In this document: positions 45,721-58,274 of the stretch, piece by piece | Position numbering within the stretch: position 1 is the first letter of the stretch | How the letters are laid out: each line of letters opens with the position of its first letter | Assembly (NCBI GenBank): GCA_025345505.1 | Contig: JANVCC010000026.1 | Span: 993,069-1,057,068 of the forward strand | Length of the DNA: 64,000 bases | Origin: Todiramphus chloris collaris | Taxonomy: Eukaryota; Chordata; Aves; Coraciiformes; Alcedinidae | Reading direction: 5' to 3' | Notes under the pieces: model-generated | Seen by the model: the letters and a program-made list of their open reading frames with translations, nothing else | Databases searched by the model: none | What the model was told of the DNA's origin: nothing | Position numbers and translations under genes: made by a program

Positions 45721-48700
45721 CCCTCAGCCCAGTCAGTGACACTGGGCTGTCTCTTCTGAGAAGCAAAGATCCTGTCTGGACCTGAGGTGTGCTCAGGTGC
45801 TTTGATGCGATGTCAGCACAGAAGTTTGTGCTAGGAGCAGAGAGCGGCGGCTGAGAGGTGCTCCAGCCCAGCTCCTGGGTGCTCTCAGCCCTTCCTGATG
45901 GAAGGAAAGCTCCCTTCGCGCTGCCGCGGGCCTCAGGCCTCCGGGCCGTAACCCAGGCTGGCCTTGCAGTGCTGCTGAGGAGAGCTCTGCACTGGGCCCT
46001 TGACCCCAGCTGAGAAGCAGGAGAAGTTGTTCCTTGCTGCCTCTCGGCTCTCAGTTGCCCCTCTCAGCAGGGAGGCCTGTACCAGTTGTGTGCTGATTTG
46101 GGCTCTAGCAGCAGGCGGTCAGGAGATTGGCCAGGCCCGAGCCCCTGAGCTCAGGCCAAATATGCAGTGTGGACATGCCCTAAGAGATGGAGTGAAGCTC
46201 TCGGCCTGTGTTTCACTGGCAGGAGCCGCAGAGCAACTCCAGCCCCCCCGTGTGCAGTAATTCGTTTTGGACAAAGCTGCTTCCCTGTTGGCCTGCGTGA
46301 AGTGTCCTCACAGTGTGACCTTCCTGGGGAGCCCTGGCTCACACCCTCGGGCTCCGTTGCCATAGCTCTGTTGTGCTGCTGTTTGCCATTCCTAGCTAGA
46401 TAACCTTCTGAGAGCTTCCCATTACTTCACGTGGTCCGTGGGTGCCCAGAATTCAGTTCAATTGTTTCCCAACCTCCTTGGTATGTGTTTACAGCCCCCG
46501 AGCTCTCCTGCTGCCCTGTCAGATGACACTCCACCTCAGCGGCTCCCCAGGGGCTCTTTGGTTTCTTGGCTACCTATGGTATTTGTTTTTCTTGGTCTCC
46601 TCATTCCCAGGCAGGCAGAGATTTATGGAATGGACTTGTCTTGCAGCAAGACCAAAACATTTGAATTTTGCTTTTCTTATCTCTGGCAAGCTGTTCAGGA
46701 GTGACATAAGATTGGTGTGTTAGGCCACAGTGTTTCTTATGAATGACTTTAGCAGCCACCCAATGGCACCAGTCGCAGCAGCATGAGTGTGGCAATATGT
46801 TACAAGATAGCAATTAATTTCCAGAGCGGTGTTTGTTTCCCACCAGTATGGCTGTGGTTCCCAGCAGGGTGGAACCAGTAAAGCTGCACTGGATGTGGCT
46901 AGGGAAGACATGTAACGACTCCCGCCTTCGTTGCCTCCTGAATCCCATGGTGAAACGAGCTATCAGACCCGTTCAGCATCAGTGTTGAGGTAGCTTTGGA
47001 TAAGCAGCACATGGGTCTGAAAGTACTCTGGATGGGAGGCCTGCAGGTGAAGCCCCTGCTCACCTTCTCCCACTGCCTGCAGGGACAAAGTGGGGTGGCA
47101 GCAGCAGTCCCACCCCATACTGTGAGCTGAGCCCAAGGGAAAGGTTCGGGCCCTCCTTGAGGAGTGGGTCGTAGGTTTTGGAACGCCCAGGCAGGAGTTC
47201 ACCCTCAGCAGGTAATTTTGTAATGATGCTGAGGTGAAGTTGTATCCAGATACCTGTCTCTCAAGTCTGCATCTTTACAGTTCTTGTATTTAAAGGAGTT
47301 TCTTTTCTGTCCTTTTTAAAGCAATTGTTGTTTGGGTCTGGAGTTCTTCTACCACCAGCTTCACACTCATGTGTCCCAGATGATTACAGTGGAGTCCAGA
47401 CTGCTCTTCCCCAGCTGATCCTCTTGTTTCCTAACAGCATTTTCTTTGCATTCAGCTCCTTTTTGCCATATGCCTTCTTGGTGGGAACTCCTCTTTTGCC
47501 ATGGATGCTGGCACACGAAGGGATGCTGGCTTTTCTAGGAGCATTTCTCTGGGTGTTAGCTGTAATTGAGCTGCATGTTCCTGAAATGGGACCCTTGTGT
47601 ATGTTTTATTCTTGCTCTGTATGGGCAGGAGCTTGCTGCCTTAATGCTGTGAAGTATTGTCCCTTCTCAGAGGCACAAGGATACACCCCCCACCTCTCTG
47701 TGCTCTGCCCTGTCCCTCCACTCAGTCCCTGCCTTGCTTCAGGGTCTTCCAGCCACTGCTGAAACCTCTGTGCTTTCCTCCAAGGTTCTCAGGATTTCCA
47801 CCTCCCCATGCTGGAGAGCAGCAGCAGCTGGCAGGTGCTGAGTGGATTTGATGCTGTTTCGTACCCTTCCATGGTTACAGCTTTTGTGGGTGCAGTGATA
47901 GCTCCTGGAGCTAAATAGTAGGTGTGTTGTGCTTCACGACTAGCTGGTAATAGTCCATTCCTCACTGGCAGTTGGAGGGTCAGGCAGAATTGTCTCTTAG
48001 GCCATCAGAAACCATTAGTCTTATTTTGCTCTAAAAATTATTTTCTGAAGCTCAGGCTTGGCTCTTTCCTTTCTGTGTTAAGCTGTAATAAGCTCTTCAA
48101 ACCCTTCAATGGAAAGTGGCATTAGACCTGGGCAGGACACCACCGTGGCTCTACAATCTGTAAATCAAGACAGCGAGCTCTGAATAACCTGGTGTCGCGT
48201 TTTGCAAATATATTCATATTTATAACCCGTAGCTATTTCAGTATTATTCATGAGTGTTCCGGGATTACGGGATATTTCTGTTTGGTTTCTGGCCTGGAAA
48301 TGTTTTGAGTTGCCTTGAAACATTGAATTTGTCATGAAACTAAGTATTTCATTCCATCTTCTTATTGCTTTACCCTTCTAAAACTTTAAGAAAGGTCATT
48401 TGAAACAAAAAGCCTAAATGGTTTATTTTGTCTTCCTTTTCTACAGTTGGAAACATGTGCTAAATTGAACTTGTATTTGAAAGCTGTTTTTTGCAGCATA
48501 CTATTTGCCAAAATAATCACGCCAGTCCCCTTGGATTAATCCTTTACTTACATGGGTATCTATGAAAGTTTTATGATTGCATTTGCACACGGCAGATTTG
48601 CCACATGCCCTTTGCAATTAAAAGAAGTGCTACACTCAAAAAAAAAAAAAAAAGAGGCTTCAATATGCTATTTAACATTGCATATATTCAGGGACTATTA

Positions 48701-49278
48701 TTGATGCATTTTTAATAATGTCTTCTCTGCGGTAGATGGCCGTGGCACTCGGAAACCTGACGGTGACATGCTGACAAGCAAAACCTAGAGCAGCTTTGTG
48801 TCACTTTGGGTAAAATTCGCCCCATAAATAATGAACAACCAGAAGCTGTTTACATTGATGTGCTAAGCCCAGAGCAGCTGCTGCGGACTGTGGCAGCAAT
48901 CAGAACTTCCCCTTGCTGTGGAAGTAGCAATAAAAGAAAGTGATTAAATGCAAACAAAAAGCTCTGATAGGACTGTAGTGCTGATGAAAATGAACCAAAT
49001 CTGATGGCTGCGACATCGGCATGCTGTGGGCTGGCTCCCGGGCAGATTGCAGGTGTCACCTCCCATCCTGTGCCGCCGGGAACGCCCGCGATTCCTCCTG
49101 CAAGCAGGATGGGCTGAGCAGGAGGCATGAGAGCTGCTTCCAGGGTGCTGGGTCTGCCTTTTGTTACATTCATCCTTGGTGCTTAGCTTCATGCTACTTT
49201 AGGTTTAGGTGACTCATTTCAGATTTTTTTAGGATTTCATATGTATCTGGTAACCCTCACCAAAATGATCACGTGCAG
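45721..49278. other. Unique non-coding sequence
   Basis: No gene recognised. About 45830-46260 is GC-richer than its surroundings. A plus-strand frame of 145 codons (47325-47762) encodes a hydrophobic peptide of no known family. A 16-nt A run lies at 48638-48653, following GTGCTACACTC; no retrocopy is recognisable upstream. Sequence around 48180-48260 is AT-rich and complex. Confidence 0.5.
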
Positions 49279-49583
49279 CTTGTGGGGGTTGGTTTCCTCT
49301 CCCAAGGAATAAGTGGCAGGACAAGAGGAAACAGCCCCAGGTTGCCCCAGGGGAGGATTAGGTTGGACCTGAGGAACAATTTCTTCTCCATGAGGGTTGT
49401 CAAGGGCTGGCTCAGGCTTCCTAGGCCAGTGGTGGAGTCCCTGTGATCCCTGGAGGGGTTTCCAAGCCATGGAGATGTGCTGCTGAGGGACGTGGGTTAG
49501 TGGTGCCCTGGCAGTGTTGGGGAACGGTTGGACTCGATGACCTTAAGGGTCTCTTCCAACAAAAGCGATGCTGTGATTCTGTG
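49279..49583 (+). mobile_element. CR1 LINE, 5'-truncated copy
   Basis: A forward-strand CR1 copy of about 305 bp. It starts near GGGGGTTGGTTTCCTCTCCC, continues through GGCAGGACAAGAGGAAAC and GATTAGGTTGGACCTGAGG, and ends with GACTCGATGACCTTAAGGG and GATGCTGTGATTCTGTG. The coding remnant has stops in the usual frame, so it is dead. Its tail differs from the GGTCCCTTCC group and resembles the 51.5 kb copy. Confidence 0.92.
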
Positions 49584-50533
49584 TTTTCACATTCCCGACA
49601 AATGATAGGTGTACACATGCTTTCTAACAACCAGAAAGTGGTGGAGGACTGTAGGAAGAAGTTTTTATTTTAAAACTGTGTTGAGTTGCCACCTTCACCA
49701 AGAGCAGTTGTTGAAGTCTGGTGAGAAAACCACCACCTGATGGTGGCTGCACAGATTCTTCCTTGTAGGTGGAGGGTTAGATTCAGGTTTCCTTTAGTGC
49801 GCAGAAGCCTTCCCGTTGCCACCAGCTGGGAGGTTGTGCCCCGTAGCTGGCTGTGTGGATGTGACAAGCTGCATGAAGAGCTTGCTGTTAGAACCCGTGG
49901 ACACCACTGCCCACGTCAAAGACGCAGGGAGGTGGTGCAGAGAGTGAACGGGTGGATTAATGGACACCAGGAAATTCCTATAGACACTTGGAGGTGCAGT
50001 GGCATCAGCTCGGTGCTGGTGGCAGCTGGCTGGCAACGGGCACAGCTAACCTAGATGGTACAACTCGGCTTGTACAGCGTCACTGCATGAGCCAGGATTT
50101 GTTACTGAGCCTTAGCCCCGTGTCCCTCATGTTGTACCTGACGCCCCTCCCAAGGTGCCCACTCCAACAGAGGTGGTTTGGGTTTCAGGAGCGTGTGGAA
50201 AATGTTTGCTTAGATGATGCAAACGCCCCCATGTTGACCATAGCTCCAGTCACATGCGCACAGAGGCACATGTGTCTGGTTGCATAATACAGACGGCAGA
50301 CAACATGTTCTTGTCTCAATGAAAGTGTTGACTCGCCACCTTTTCACAGCTGGGAGGTTGAACAAAGGAATAGGAAGCCCCTGGAAAAACAAATGCTGGC
50401 TTAGAACTCTGTGTTTTATCCAGAGATGAAAATACTTCCATGCTCATGTGCACACAGTCCCTGGTACACAGGGTTAGACAGGTGAACCTGTGTGCTTGGT
50501 GCTGATGAAAAATACCACCTTGAAAATAATTTT
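49584..50533. other. Unique non-coding sequence between CR1 copies
   Basis: No gene or repeat recognised. Overlapping short open frames on both strands (about 49740-50290) have no support. Confidence 0.5.
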
Positions 50534-51172
50534 ACAGAATCACACGGAGTTACTGAGGCTAGAAAACCCCTCTGAGATCATCACGTCCAGCCTATGACCC
50601 AACACCACCCCGTCAGCCAGACCATGGCACTCAGTGCCACATCCAGCCTTTCTTTAAACACACCCAGGGACGGTGACTCCACCACCTCCCTGGGCAGCCC
50701 ATTCCAGTGTCTGATCACCCTCTCTGTCAGGAAGTGCTGCCTGATATCCAGCTGAACCCTCCCCTGGCACAGCTCCAGGCCATGCCCTCTCCTCCTGTCA
50801 CTGGTAGAGAGTGACAAGGTCCTCCCTGAGTCTCCTCTTCTCTGGGCTAAACAACCCCAGCTCTCTCAGCCTCTCCTCAGAAGACTTTCCCTCTAGTCCC
50901 TTCCCCAGCCTCGTTGTCCCCTCTGGTCCCGCTCCAGCACCTCAATGTCCTGGAAGTGAGGGGCCCAGAACTGTGCACGGTACTGGAGGTGAGGCCTCAC
51001 CAGTGCTGAGTGCAGGGGCAGAATCAGATCCCTGCTCCTGTTGGCCACACTATTCCTGATACAAGCCAGGATGCCATTGGCCTTCCGGGCCACCTGAGCA
51101 CACTGCTGGCTCACGTTCAGCTGCGTGTCCACCAGCACTCCCAGTCTCTCTCCACCAGGCCTCTCACCAGCC
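50534..51172 (-). mobile_element. CR1 LINE, longest copy in the window
   Basis: A reverse-strand CR1 copy of about 640 bp. On the minus strand, positions 51174 down to 50893 are open and encode part of the reverse-transcriptase ORF C-terminal region, including [28 protein letters not shown] and [15 protein letters not shown]. The frame is then lost, and the terminal portion is open again in another frame (50817-50581, [16 protein letters not shown]). The 3' tail is ACTCCGTGTGATTCTGT-like. The frameshift and truncation mean it cannot be active. Its tail is unlike that of the other copies, suggesting a different CR1 subfamily. Confidence 0.95.
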
Positions 51173-51502
51173 ACTGAAAAAGCATTTCAGTGCTTTTACT
51201 ACAGTCTAAAGCCTTGTTTCATGAGTAAAAAAAAAGGATCTCATGCCATTTATTGAAGTTGTGTATCTTAACAAATTGCCTTTTGATTCTTTCCGAGGAT
51301 TGACGGCTGAAGCTGTGACCTCCTTGGCACGTACGGTGAACGTATGGCCCCCGGCACAGCCGGCTTCCTGTCTGGGGACAGTCGCTGCGTGCGGGCACAT
51401 CACTGCCATTGTGGCATCTCTGTCGGGACTGCGCAACCCTCTCCAGTGACAGTGGCCTGGTGTGAGCAGTAACACCATCTGAGCCCCTGTCTCTGCAGGC
51501 AT
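51173..51502. other. Unique spacer between two CR1 copies
   Basis: About 330 bp between two minus-strand CR1 copies, with no similarity to CR1. Because each neighbour has its own 3' tail, they are separate insertions and this spacer is original flanking sequence. Confidence 0.6.
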
Positions 51503-51792
51503 TTCATAGAATCAGAGAATAGTATTGGCTGGAAGAGACCTTCAAGATCATCAAGTCCAACCTTATTCCCAGGCCTATCAAAAACCACTAAACCCTGTCC
51601 CTAAGCACAGCATCTGCTGGCCTCTTAAACATCTCCAGGGATGGTGACTCCACCACCTCCCTGGGCAGCCCATTCCAGTGCCTGACAACCCTTTCTGGAA
51701 AGAAATGCTTCCTGAGACCCTGCCTGAACCTCACCTGGGTCAACTTCAGGCCATTTCCTCTTGTTCTGTCCCTTGTCACCAGAGACACTCAT
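51503..51792 (-). mobile_element. CR1 LINE, 5'-truncated copy
   Basis: A reverse-strand CR1 copy of about 290 bp. The inverted tail begins TCATAGAATCAGAGAATAG, then GACCTTCAAGATCATCAAG. The minus-strand frame of the ORF2 end is still open and reads [20 protein letters not shown], preceded by [12 protein letters not shown]. Only the 3' end of the element is present. Confidence 0.94.
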
Positions 51793-54119
51793 CACTCCTA
51801 TTAATGTTTTTCACATATTTAAGAGCTGGAACTGTTTTGCTCCAGAGCTTTCCAGTAGTGCCTGTGTGTTTCCTTGTACAGGCAAAAAATTAGTGATATA
51901 TCAGTGATATTTCAAAACAGGGGTCCCACGATGGAAAGCTGACCAGGTTCCCTCCTCACAGGCCGGGAATTCAGTACTCTCTGCTTCTAGGGGGTGGAAG
52001 AATGGTCAGGTGGGGCTTCTGGGATCTCCTCCATCACAATCCTGAATAAAATCTGAGGGAGATTTGTGGCGGGGGTCTCGCAGGGCCCCTTTCCCACAGG
52101 GCAAAGAGCAGCCTCCGGGGTCAGAAATGGGACTGCCTGAGATGCAGGTGGTGTGAGCTGGGGACAAAAGCTCAAGAGGAGAGCACAGGCAACTAAAGGC
52201 AGAGAGTTAAATACATTGTAGTTACTTCTGGTCTGTACGAGCTTTTCTATTTCAAAAGGCCTTTTTGTGGCACGTATTTTTTTGGATCTCTTTTCTACAA
52301 GTGTCTTTTTTTAGCTTGCAAGTTATGCTTGTTTTTCATGACTTTTAAAAATAGCTCTAATTTCCTTGGAATCTGACTGCTGTGTAATTAAGCTACCACT
52401 GGTGCAGCATCACACTGGTTTTAAAAAGATGTTACATGTAAATATCTCATTCCATGGTTGCTACCAGAAGGGCTTCCCTCCATTTTTATAAGCATAATGG
52501 GTAGTCAGAATTACGTTCATTCTCGTGGTGTGTTATCGTGCAGTTCATGTACGTATGCTCATGTTCACGTATGTGCATTAGTGTATGCATGTGTATTCAT
52601 AACTGTACACAAGTGCATGCTTATGGGCACCTGTTTATATGTGTGCATTGATTCTTGACCGTCGCTCATAAGGATGTGGATAAGTGGCTGTAGAAAGGAA
52701 ATAAGAGCGTTTCAGTTTCGGGTGTGAAGAGAGGAGGGAGCTCCTATGAATTCCAAACTAGGAGCCGATTTGTACAGGAGAAGATGCAGATTTTCCTGCC
52801 GGACAGCAGATGTGGGGATTGAGATGTTCTCAATGCTGTTATCATTTCACCAAGCCATGTCATTATTCTGCATTGAATCTGGGGTGATGGCTTTGTGAAA
52901 AACAGTTGCAATGTCAGACCGTTTTCCCCTTAAATGTTCCCATGTGAATCTGTATGATGTTTGTACGTGTTTCTGAACTGGATCAAGCCTTTTGAGGTTT
53001 AATAAGCCGAATATCAAGGACCAGCATGAGCTGCAGAGCCATGCTCTGCAGCCTGTGATAGTGTTCCTTGTTTGTGTAAGAGGTTTCCGTATCAAATAAC
53101 AGGATTAGGAAGATCTAGTGTATGAGCAGTGGTTCAGGATCACAGAGTTAATTGATTGTGAGCTATTTATCATGAAACTCAGTAGGAATAAGACTGAACC
53201 TGTTGAGGAGCCCGATGAACAACACTTTGAAATCTGCACAGATAATTTGAAAGGTGTGAGCCCAACTGAGTAATCTGATTTTCAGGGGCAAGCAGTGGTG
53301 CCAGTTGACAGTAAACGTTAACGGGATCTCCAGATGAACTGGTACTTGGCAGATCTTTTCCTTCAGTGGCCGACCATAGAGGCAGGTGTTTAACAACAGC
53401 AGCCCTGAAGTTTGAAAATGATGATGTGCAGTGGATAGTGGTTTGGGGTTTATGTGGTTTTCCTGTCTGACACGGGTAGGATTATGAGAAAGATGTTGGA
53501 TAATCCTGTGATTATGAAGATCTCATAGTAATAGAGATAATAATTCTTTCAGAGATTTCAGTGCCTCTGATATTCTTTAGACATTTTCCATTTTGCTTGC
53601 CCAGAACTGCTTCTGCCTAGCTCAGGAATCCCAAGTTTCCTTCCTCCACCGGGATCCGTTTTCATTGTGCGGGCTGTTTCAGCGCACGTGCCTCTGTCCA
53701 TCTTCACTGAAAACCTGCTGGCCTCAGCGCTCCGCTGTGTGCTGCCACGTGAGGATTTCTCCCTCCTTGTCACTTTCTCAGGGACAGACAGAAGGTTCTG
53801 AATAAAGGAGGCATGGCTTTTTCCAGTGGCAGAAAATTATGTTTAAATAGGGCCATTATTTCCTTATAAATTACCTGAAATTACTGAAGTCAGTGCCCAG
53901 GGGCAAATCTTCAGCCTGTGGATTGCGGTAAAAGGCAAACGTCTCAAATCAGATGCATCAGCTCTGCAAAGAGCAGCTGTATCCTAACCAGTGCCTGGGA
54001 CTGGTTTGTCATCTTGTATCATGGCACTGCACCTTCTCCATGCACACGTTGGTTGTGGGCGCTTCATTGGGATGGAATTTTGGACTGGGACCCGAGAGGG
54101 GGTGGGTGATAACTGACAG
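51793..54119. other. Unique non-coding sequence with degenerate TG-type repeat
   Basis: No gene recognised. The alternating purine-pyrimidine tract at 52526-52650 is annotated separately. The rest contains only short open frames. Confidence 0.5.
52526..52650. repeat. Degenerate TG/TA/CA alternating microsatellite
   Basis: About 125 bp dominated by alternating purine and pyrimidine steps such as CATGTACGTATG, CACGTATGTGCAT and GTATGCATGTGTAT. It looks like an old, decayed (TG)n-type microsatellite. Such sequence can adopt left-handed Z-DNA. The open frame here is rich in Val, Cys, His and Tyr for this reason and is not a gene. Confidence 0.75.
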
Positions 54120-54167
54120 AGAATCATAGAATGGTAGGGGTTGGAAGGGACCTCTGGAGACATAGAG
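54120..54167 (-). mobile_element. CR1 LINE, minimal 3' tail fragment
   Basis: Only about 45 bp of CR1 3' end, inverted: GAATCATAGAATGGTAGGGG followed by TTGGAAGGGACCTCTGGAGA. It is base-for-base the same as the first 46 bases of the copy at 22.2 kb before it stops. An extreme 5' truncation. Confidence 0.9.
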
Positions 54168-56344
54168 ATGCTGATTTCTGTTTTCAGTTCTAGCCCTTCA
54201 GATCCACCTTGACACAGCATTATGGCTGGGCTGCAGTCAAAGCAGCCTTACCTGGCTGGTGTAAAATGTTAGGGATTTTGTTAATGCTCATGGAATAGAG
54301 GTCCATGTGCTCTCTAAACCAGGGTTCTTCATTCTTCTCTCTTTTTTATTCTTAGTTGCTGAATTTCCTTACTAAACTGCTCTGACATCTAGCTACAGAA
54401 ATAGGGGAGGAAGAAGACTTGGACAGTCGGCCAAATCATTAAAGGTATCAGAAGTCAGGGTCGCTAAAGGTAAACTCCTTTTTACTCAATTTACTGAGAT
54501 ACTCTACCTCCAAGGGACCTCGGGCACTGGAAAAAGTCAATCCAAATCCAGCCACAAGCTTAAGCGCTTGCATTTGTGATACCACTGTAACGAGTACAAC
54601 TTAAGAGTCCATCACTCTTAGAAAACATTTTGGTTGCATCTACAAAGAAGACTTGGTTCATATGCTGAAAACATGTCAAAGTTCTAAGTGTAGTCCAGTA
54701 GGAAGAAATCCTGTGCAGAATCCCCAACTCATTCTGTTCCACAGTACCTGGAGAAAAACAAATTGCTGGTCCTGATCAGGGGTGTTTTCAGCACCTGATG
54801 CTGAAAAAGGAAAATCCCCAAACTCTCTCCACAGTTAAACATTTGTACATCTCAGCTGAAAGAAAACTTGGCATTTCTTCCTTCTGAACACAAAACAAAG
54901 ACAGCTAAGCTGAGGTACCTAATGCAATTCCAGACATTTTATTTATGCAGTCAGAAGTATTTTTAAACCCACTATGTTCCAAATAGCAACTTCCATTTCA
55001 GAAACGCTTTTCGTAGTCACATCCATGTATAGGTCATGCAAATGAGACCGGCAGATGCAAAGCTTTAGTGAGAAATGATTAATTTAAAACATTTCCTGGT
55101 GCGTCAACTCCTTCTCAGTGAAATCTTTTTAGTTTTCAGAACTTTCTCAAGCTGATACTCATAGGAGTAATCTGTAGTCAACACGACCACCAGGAAATGC
55201 CTTTGTGGCACTACTGGAAGGTGACCCGTGCTCACTAGAAAGCTTGGCCTGCACAGATGTGTGGTTTGGGTTCAGAAAGACTCCTATTTACAGAAGGCCT
55301 GGCTTTATGCTCCGGTGTCTTTATCAGAAGGGGATTGCAGTCGCTGCCTATCCACTGCAAGCTGAAGTGATGGGGTCTGGAGAGGAATGTTAACACAGTT
55401 CAGAGGAAATTAATCAACATTAGTCAGCACTTGTCTCTCGTGTACTCGGGGTCACTGCCTGTTCTGAGCAAACTTTTATTCTTCCTATTCAGTGATGCAG
55501 GAAGGAAGATTTAAACCCAGCAGCAGGGTCGTAATAGTGTGACAGGAAGAAAAAGGTCACTGGGAACAATATGAAAGCTGATTAATAGGATCATCCTCGT
55601 AGGTGAATTAGAATTCCGCAAATGACTTTTCTTTTCCTCATTCTTTCCCTATTGCAACATAGTTTTATTCTGGAACAATGCATCTGAACAGCTGCACCTG
55701 AAAAGTAAGGCTTAAAGGCTATGAAAATTTTTTTTCCATTGAATTTCTTTTGTATTTTGCTTTTAGCATTAGTGTGCACTAAGCCAAAGAGAGTTCCAAG
55801 CTGTGTATAGATTTTGAAGAAACCACCAAAAAACCCCCAACTGATCAAACAAAAAAAAACCTCACAAACCAAAACCCTCATGGCCAGCAGTGTGCGTGGA
55901 TCCAATACAATAAAAACCATTCCTGCTGTTCACAGAAATGAAAAATGAGTCTAATTATTAAGCAACAGCATTTCCTAAATCATGCTGTTCATGATATGCT
56001 TGATCTCAATTAACTGAGGTTTAGGACTCTCAAGTTTTGTCATAGCCAGTATATCTAGGGGATAATGTAGTGTAATAAGTAAATGGATATAAGCCATGAA
56101 CCTGTGCTACAGCACAGCTGCAGATAAGGTCTTCGGAAGGTTCTGACAGTGGAATTGCTCTTTGATACCTTTAACTTGCTTATAAAAGGTGAATTTTTTT
56201 TTTAATGAGAAGAATCCTAAGGGTGTGGTGACTGCAGTAGAAGACAACTGGAAATATTGGCCCCAGGAAGGTTTGTAGGTCATCTCTGGGAAAGAGGCAC
56301 ACCTGATAACAAAAAGCATCTCTCTCACGTTACGTCAAATTATC
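54168..56344. other. Unique non-coding sequence
   Basis: No gene recognised. A-rich and C-poor words (AAACAAAAAAAAACC) occur near 55830-55880. Open frames are 60-110 codons and unsupported. Confidence 0.5.
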
Positions 56345-56431
56345 TACTGAAGAGAGTCCAACAGAGGCTACGAGGATGATGGAAGGGCTGGAACACTCGC
56401 CTGAGGAGGAAAGGCTGGCATACGGAGAAAG
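56345..56431 (+). mobile_element. Ancient CR1 LINE fragment (ORF2 interior)
   Basis: A forward segment resembling the CR1 ORF2 region upstream of the 3' end: AAGAGAGTCCAACAGAGGC, ACGAGGATGATGGAAGGGC, TGGAACACTCGCC and GAGGAGGAAAGGCTGGC. The words and their order are those of the CR1 segment encoding the conserved RVQ..ATKMI.GLEHL stretch. Divergence and lack of a tail suggest an old insertion or a piece left by deletion. Minus-strand open frames across 56330-56739 are shadows of this and the adjacent sequence. Confidence 0.6.
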
Positions 56432-57604
56432 CATCCAGGCAAAAGAGATGTGGAAAGGCCTCTGGAAAGTAGGAATAAGCATTCTGAGACTTGGCTTTTT
56501 GAACAGGAAGCAGCAGTAGGGACTGGGTACCCTGAACTGTGTCTGATACCCTGAGGTTTGAGAGCCCTGCTCTCCATGGCAAAGCAGCAGCACCACCAAG
56601 CTCTTCTGGGATAACGGGGAAATCTCCGAGTGTTCCGAAAAAATTCCCAGCCAGCAGCTTGTCCACAGCATTCATTGCGGGCAGGACTGGAGAGTTGTGC
56701 ATCAGGCTTAGAGGGAAATAGTGGTGACAAACCAACCAACCTGCAGGTGCATGTACAGGAGTTTGATGTATCTTAAAATGACAAGGATTTTTTCAGAAGT
56801 GGGGATAGACCCACGACACCCACAGAAGCAGGAGGAGGAGAGCCCCTGCTTCCTTTCTGAGCTTAACTCTGGGACTGTCCTCTAGATTCAGAACCTGGAT
56901 TTTATTTGTTAAGATCAGTTTTCAGTCCATCAGATCATCTCCATCCAGCCTATTCTTAGGACTCGTGATGCCCATGTGTCAAGGCAGAGCACGCAGGCGC
57001 GCGTGCCTTTGCTCAGCTGGCAATATTGTGTATGTCAGCTCCTTTCCTGGCACTCGGCTTGTTGCAGAGGATGAAATTTCATCCCTTGTGCCTCTGCATT
57101 CAGAGCTGCACGTGGCAGAACTCTCACAGAAGGAACCGTGGGACCCCTTTGGGAGGCTGAAGGGACATTCACGCTGGTGTCCCACCCACGTGCTGGGGCG
57201 TGGGGCTGGCATCGTGGTTCATCTCTGAAGTGCAGGATGTGCCCAGCACACACCAGAAATCTGCTGTACCCCTGGCAAACCCTGCATCAGCTGGGGTAGA
57301 AGATCTGCTGGGTTTGGGATTGGTTGGTTGTTTCGTAATTGTTGTTTCCTGCTCATCAATATCGGTGGTTATTCATCTTTTCATAGACGTAAATATTTTC
57401 ACAAATGTTACTGTCTCTGACTGTAGGTTGATGCTCCTGTGAGAAAATTACCACTACAATACAGAAGACAAAACTGGGAAACAAAGAATGTGGGTGACTG
57501 GGTTAAAACTGCAGGACACGAATTGGAGGCTGAAAAAATACACGACTCTGACCATTTGTTTTGTCCGATAATGGCAACATCTTCATTCCCCAGCATCCTT
57601 CCGA
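56432..57604. other. Unique non-coding sequence
   Basis: Nothing recognised between the ancient CR1 piece and the next CR1 copy. All three minus-strand frames are open for more than 110 codons near 56370-56670, which only shows that stop triplets are locally scarce on that strand. Confidence 0.5.
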
Positions 57605-57834
57605 AGAAGTTCCACCTCAACATGAGGAAGAACTTCTTGACTGTAAGGGTTGCAGAGCACTGGAACAGACTCCCCAGAGAGGTTGTGGAGTCTTCTTCTC
57701 TGGAGACTTTCCAGACCTGTCTGGATGCATTTCTGCGTGATCTGCTCTAGTTCTGTCCTGCTCTGGCAGGGGGGTTGGACTGAATGATCTCTGGAGGTCC
57801 CTTCCAACCCCCACCATCCTGTGATTCTGTGATA
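57605..57834 (+). mobile_element. CR1 LINE, 5'-truncated copy with intact ORF2 end
   Basis: A forward CR1 copy of about 230 bp. It encodes the last 46 or so residues of the CR1 ORF2 protein without a break, including FHLNMRKNFLTVRVAEHWNR and [14 protein letters not shown], and closes at a TAG after DAFLRDLL. The 3' untranslated end (GATCTCTGGAGGTCCCTTCC) and tail CCTGTGATTCTGTGATA follow. The preserved frame suggests a relatively young insertion, though the copy is a small 3' piece. Confidence 0.95.
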
Positions 57835-58274
57835 AGTAACCTTGTAGATAGTTCAGAGCTCTCTGGGCTGTTTTCAGTTGCTTGCTTTCTAATACAACAA
57901 TTGAATATTATATGCAATTTTTACTATTTGCTCCCTGTGTTATATAAAGATTTTATAGTCCTCTTTTATTCATTTGCATGATTTATTTAGGCCATCTACT
58001 ACCGGTGTGAAATCCTTTCAGGTTTGCTAAGTATTCTTTATTTTCCTTTATAGACTTGTTACATGCTTTGCTTGTCTCTGAGCCTCCCTGAGGTTTTTTC
58101 ATTTGACCCTCTTGTCCAGTTTTAAGAGATTTCAAAGTGGAGCATGTTCTTGTTTTGCTGCGAGCACACCTCAGTTATTAGTGCTTATGAAACTGGGTGT
58201 ATGTGAAGGCTAGAACATGTCTGCTGGAGACTATTGCGAAGTAATAAAAGGAAAAAAAAAAACAAACTTTTTCC
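57835..58274. other. Unique spacer between two CR1 copies
   Basis: No gene recognised in this AT-rich spacer, which ends in an A-rich run (AAAAGGAAAAAAAAAAAC) just before the next CR1 tail. Confidence 0.55.

Noticed and set aside
47325-47762. Plus-strand 145-codon hydrophobic frame, possible membrane protein
   Set aside because: No recognised family, no start context or splice support, and T-rich DNA gives hydrophobic peptides by default.
48621-48653. Possible processed retrocopy ending in A16
   Set aside because: No recognisable gene sequence precedes the A run and no target-site duplication was seen.
52458-52658. Plus-strand 66-codon frame rich in Val, Cys, His and Tyr
   Set aside because: It is the translation of a decayed alternating microsatellite.
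56330-56739. Three overlapping minus-strand open frames of 113-131 codons
   Set aside because: All three frames are open at once, which reflects stop scarcity; part of the block is an old forward-strand CR1 piece.
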